Shown here in pieces: positions 14,814 to 15,728 of a stretch of 15,728 nt of DNA. The notes under the pieces were generated by a model. It had not been told where the DNA came from. It made no database searches and saw only the letters and a list, made by a program, of their open reading frames with translations. The DNA comes from an uncultured Fidelibacterota bacterium (GTDB lineage: Bacteria; Fidelibacterota; Marinisomatia; Marinisomatales; UBA8229), in the NCBI GenBank assembly GCA_913054425.1, contig CAJXJG010000021.1:1-15728 (forward strand), read 5' to 3'. Numbering within the stretch: position 1 is the stretch's first letter; each line of letters opens with the position of its first letter. The position numbers and the translations under genes were made by a program.

Positions 14814-15728
14814 ATGACAAAAAAGCACCGGAATAATGATTTAACTGTTCGTGTAAGACCGGAGATCCTGGAGATTCAGGATACCATAATTGAAACCCGG
14901 AGGGACTTTCATAAATATCCTGAATTGGGTTTTGAAGTACACCGCACGGCTGGAATTGTTTCAGACCGTTTGAATTCATTTGGATTAGACGTCCAGACCG
15001 GAATTGGAAAGACCGGGGTTGTGGGGACTCTCCAGGGGAAAAAAGACGGTCCCACCATTGCGTTGCGTGCAGACATGGATGCGCTGCCAATCCAGGAAAC
15101 AAGCGATATACCGTATAAGTCAGTTCACGATGGAATTATGCATGCCTGTGGCCATGATGGCCATACTGCAATGCTTTTAGGCGCTGCTGAAATCATTTCT
15201 CAATTCAAGAATTCTCTGAAAGGAAAAGTGAAATTTATCTTTCAGCCAGCTGAAGAAGGAGGAGGGGGCGCTCAATTTATGATAGAAGACGGATGCCTGG
15301 AAGGTGTGGATGAAATCTACGGTATTCACGTCTGGAGTTATCAAAAATACGGAACTGTCGGCGTCAAGGAAGGCCCCATCCTAGCTGCGGCAGATGCCTT
15401 TACAATTACAATCAAAGGCAAAGGAGGTCACGGTGCAGCTCCTCAAGGTACGGTAGATGCCATTGTAGTTGCTTCCCATCTTGTCACAACCCTGCAAACC
15501 ATCGTAAGCAGGAATACAAATCCCCTGGAAAGTACAGCGCTTACTGTGGGGAAAATTTCAGGTGGACACAACTTTAACGTCATCGCTGATACAGTTGAAC
15601 TTAAAGGCACTGCCCGTGCCTATACTGAAGATAACCGGCAAATGATCAAAAAACGATTAAAGGAAATAATTGACGGAGTTGGAAAAACGTACGGTGCAAA
15701 AATTGAAATGGATTATTGGGATGGGTAT
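14814..15728 (+). CDS. M20 family amidohydrolase/metallopeptidase, 3'-truncated by window end
   Basis: The frame runs from the ATG at 14814 to the window edge without a stop, giving 305 residues of a family usually near 390-400. The M20D (hippurate / N-acyl-amino-acid / indoleacetyl-amino-acid hydrolase) signatures are clear: ALRADMDALPIQE (83-95), MHACGHDGHTAM (109-120) with metal ligands Cys112 and His114, FQPAEEGGGGA with Glu147/Glu148, and GIHVW with His172. The dimerisation domain begins with IKGKGGHGAAPQGTVDAIV. These enzymes remove acyl groups from amino acids or cleave small peptides; the substrate cannot be read from sequence. There is no signal peptide, so it is probably cytoplasmic. 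No strong ribosome site was seen. It may be transcribed with the rlmN pair or from its own promoter. Confidence 0.9.
   Translation, partial: MTKKHRNNDLTVRVRPEILEIQDTIIETRRDFHKYPELGFEVHRTAGIVSDRLNSFGLDVQTGIGKTGVVGTLQGKKDGPTIALRADMDALPIQETSDIPYKSVHDGIMHACGHDGHTAMLLGAAEIISQFKNSLKGKVKFIFQPAEEGGGGAQFMIEDGCLEGVDEIYGIHVWSYQKYGTVGVKEGPILAAADAFTITIKGKGGHGAAPQGTVDAIVVASHLVTTLQTIVSRNTNPLESTALTVGKISGGHNFNVIADTVELKGTARAYTEDNRQMIKKRLKEIIDGVGKTYGAKIEMDYWDGY

Noticed and set aside
14812..15102. Minus-strand frame opposite the start of the M20 gene
   Set aside because: The plus strand carries clear M20 motifs across this region; the opposite frame is a shadow.
1..15728. CRISPR arrays, tRNA/rRNA genes, insertion sequences, prophage or attachment sites
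   Set aside because: No regularly spaced direct repeats, clover-leaf sequence, transposase or integrase motifs were seen on either strand.

Overview
The window is an AT-rich, densely packed bacterial chromosome segment. It encodes a quinol:cytochrome c oxidoreductase (cytochrome bc complex) with a multiheme c-type cytochrome, and short Shine-Dalgarno-led operons with several GTG/TTG starts. The split cytochrome b, the HEAT-repeat/Rieske/b6/subunit IV/multiheme order and the MoxR-DUF58 pair recall uncultured FCB-group or Planctomycetes-like lineages such as Marinimicrobia. That placement is an inference from gene content; no rRNA or other firm marker is present.

Layout. (1) Positions 2-946 (+): C-terminal part of a membrane-anchored protein of the type that accompanies MoxR/DUF58 operons; its start lies outside the window. 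(2) 1011-3954 (+): three translationally coupled nucleotide-sugar genes, UDP-glucose 6-dehydrogenase, dTDP-4-dehydrorhamnose 3,5-epimerase and dTDP-glucose 4,6-dehydratase. (3) 4025-10696 (-), convergent with block 2: a respiratory operon transcribed HEAT-repeat membrane protein > Rieske protein > cytochrome b6-like subunit > enlarged subunit IV-like cytochrome b > 1013-residue octaheme cytochrome c with a long coiled coil. (4) 10850-12742 (-): DUF58 protein and MoxR AAA+ ATPase, upstream of the respiratory operon. (5) 12858 to the window end (+), divergent from moxR: RlmN, purine nucleoside phosphorylase, and the first 305 codons of an M20-family amidohydrolase.

How they work together. Block 3 should take electrons from (mena)quinol at the Qo site, pass one through the Rieske cluster and one through the b hemes, and deliver them to the eight-heme cytochrome rather than to a small cytochrome c1 or f. 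The cytochrome b6 subunit keeps the cysteine that binds the extra heme ci in b6f complexes, and the usual PEWY motif reads APWY. MoxR and DUF58 normally work with VWA and large membrane proteins; one such partner seems to sit at the window start, on the other strand, about 10 kb away. Block 2 supplies sugar precursors for envelope polysaccharide, and block 5 holds housekeeping functions.

No tRNA, rRNA, CRISPR array, insertion sequence or phage gene was seen, and no gene-free stretch exceeds 300 bases. The most unusual object is the coiled-coil octaheme cytochrome built into the bc operon.
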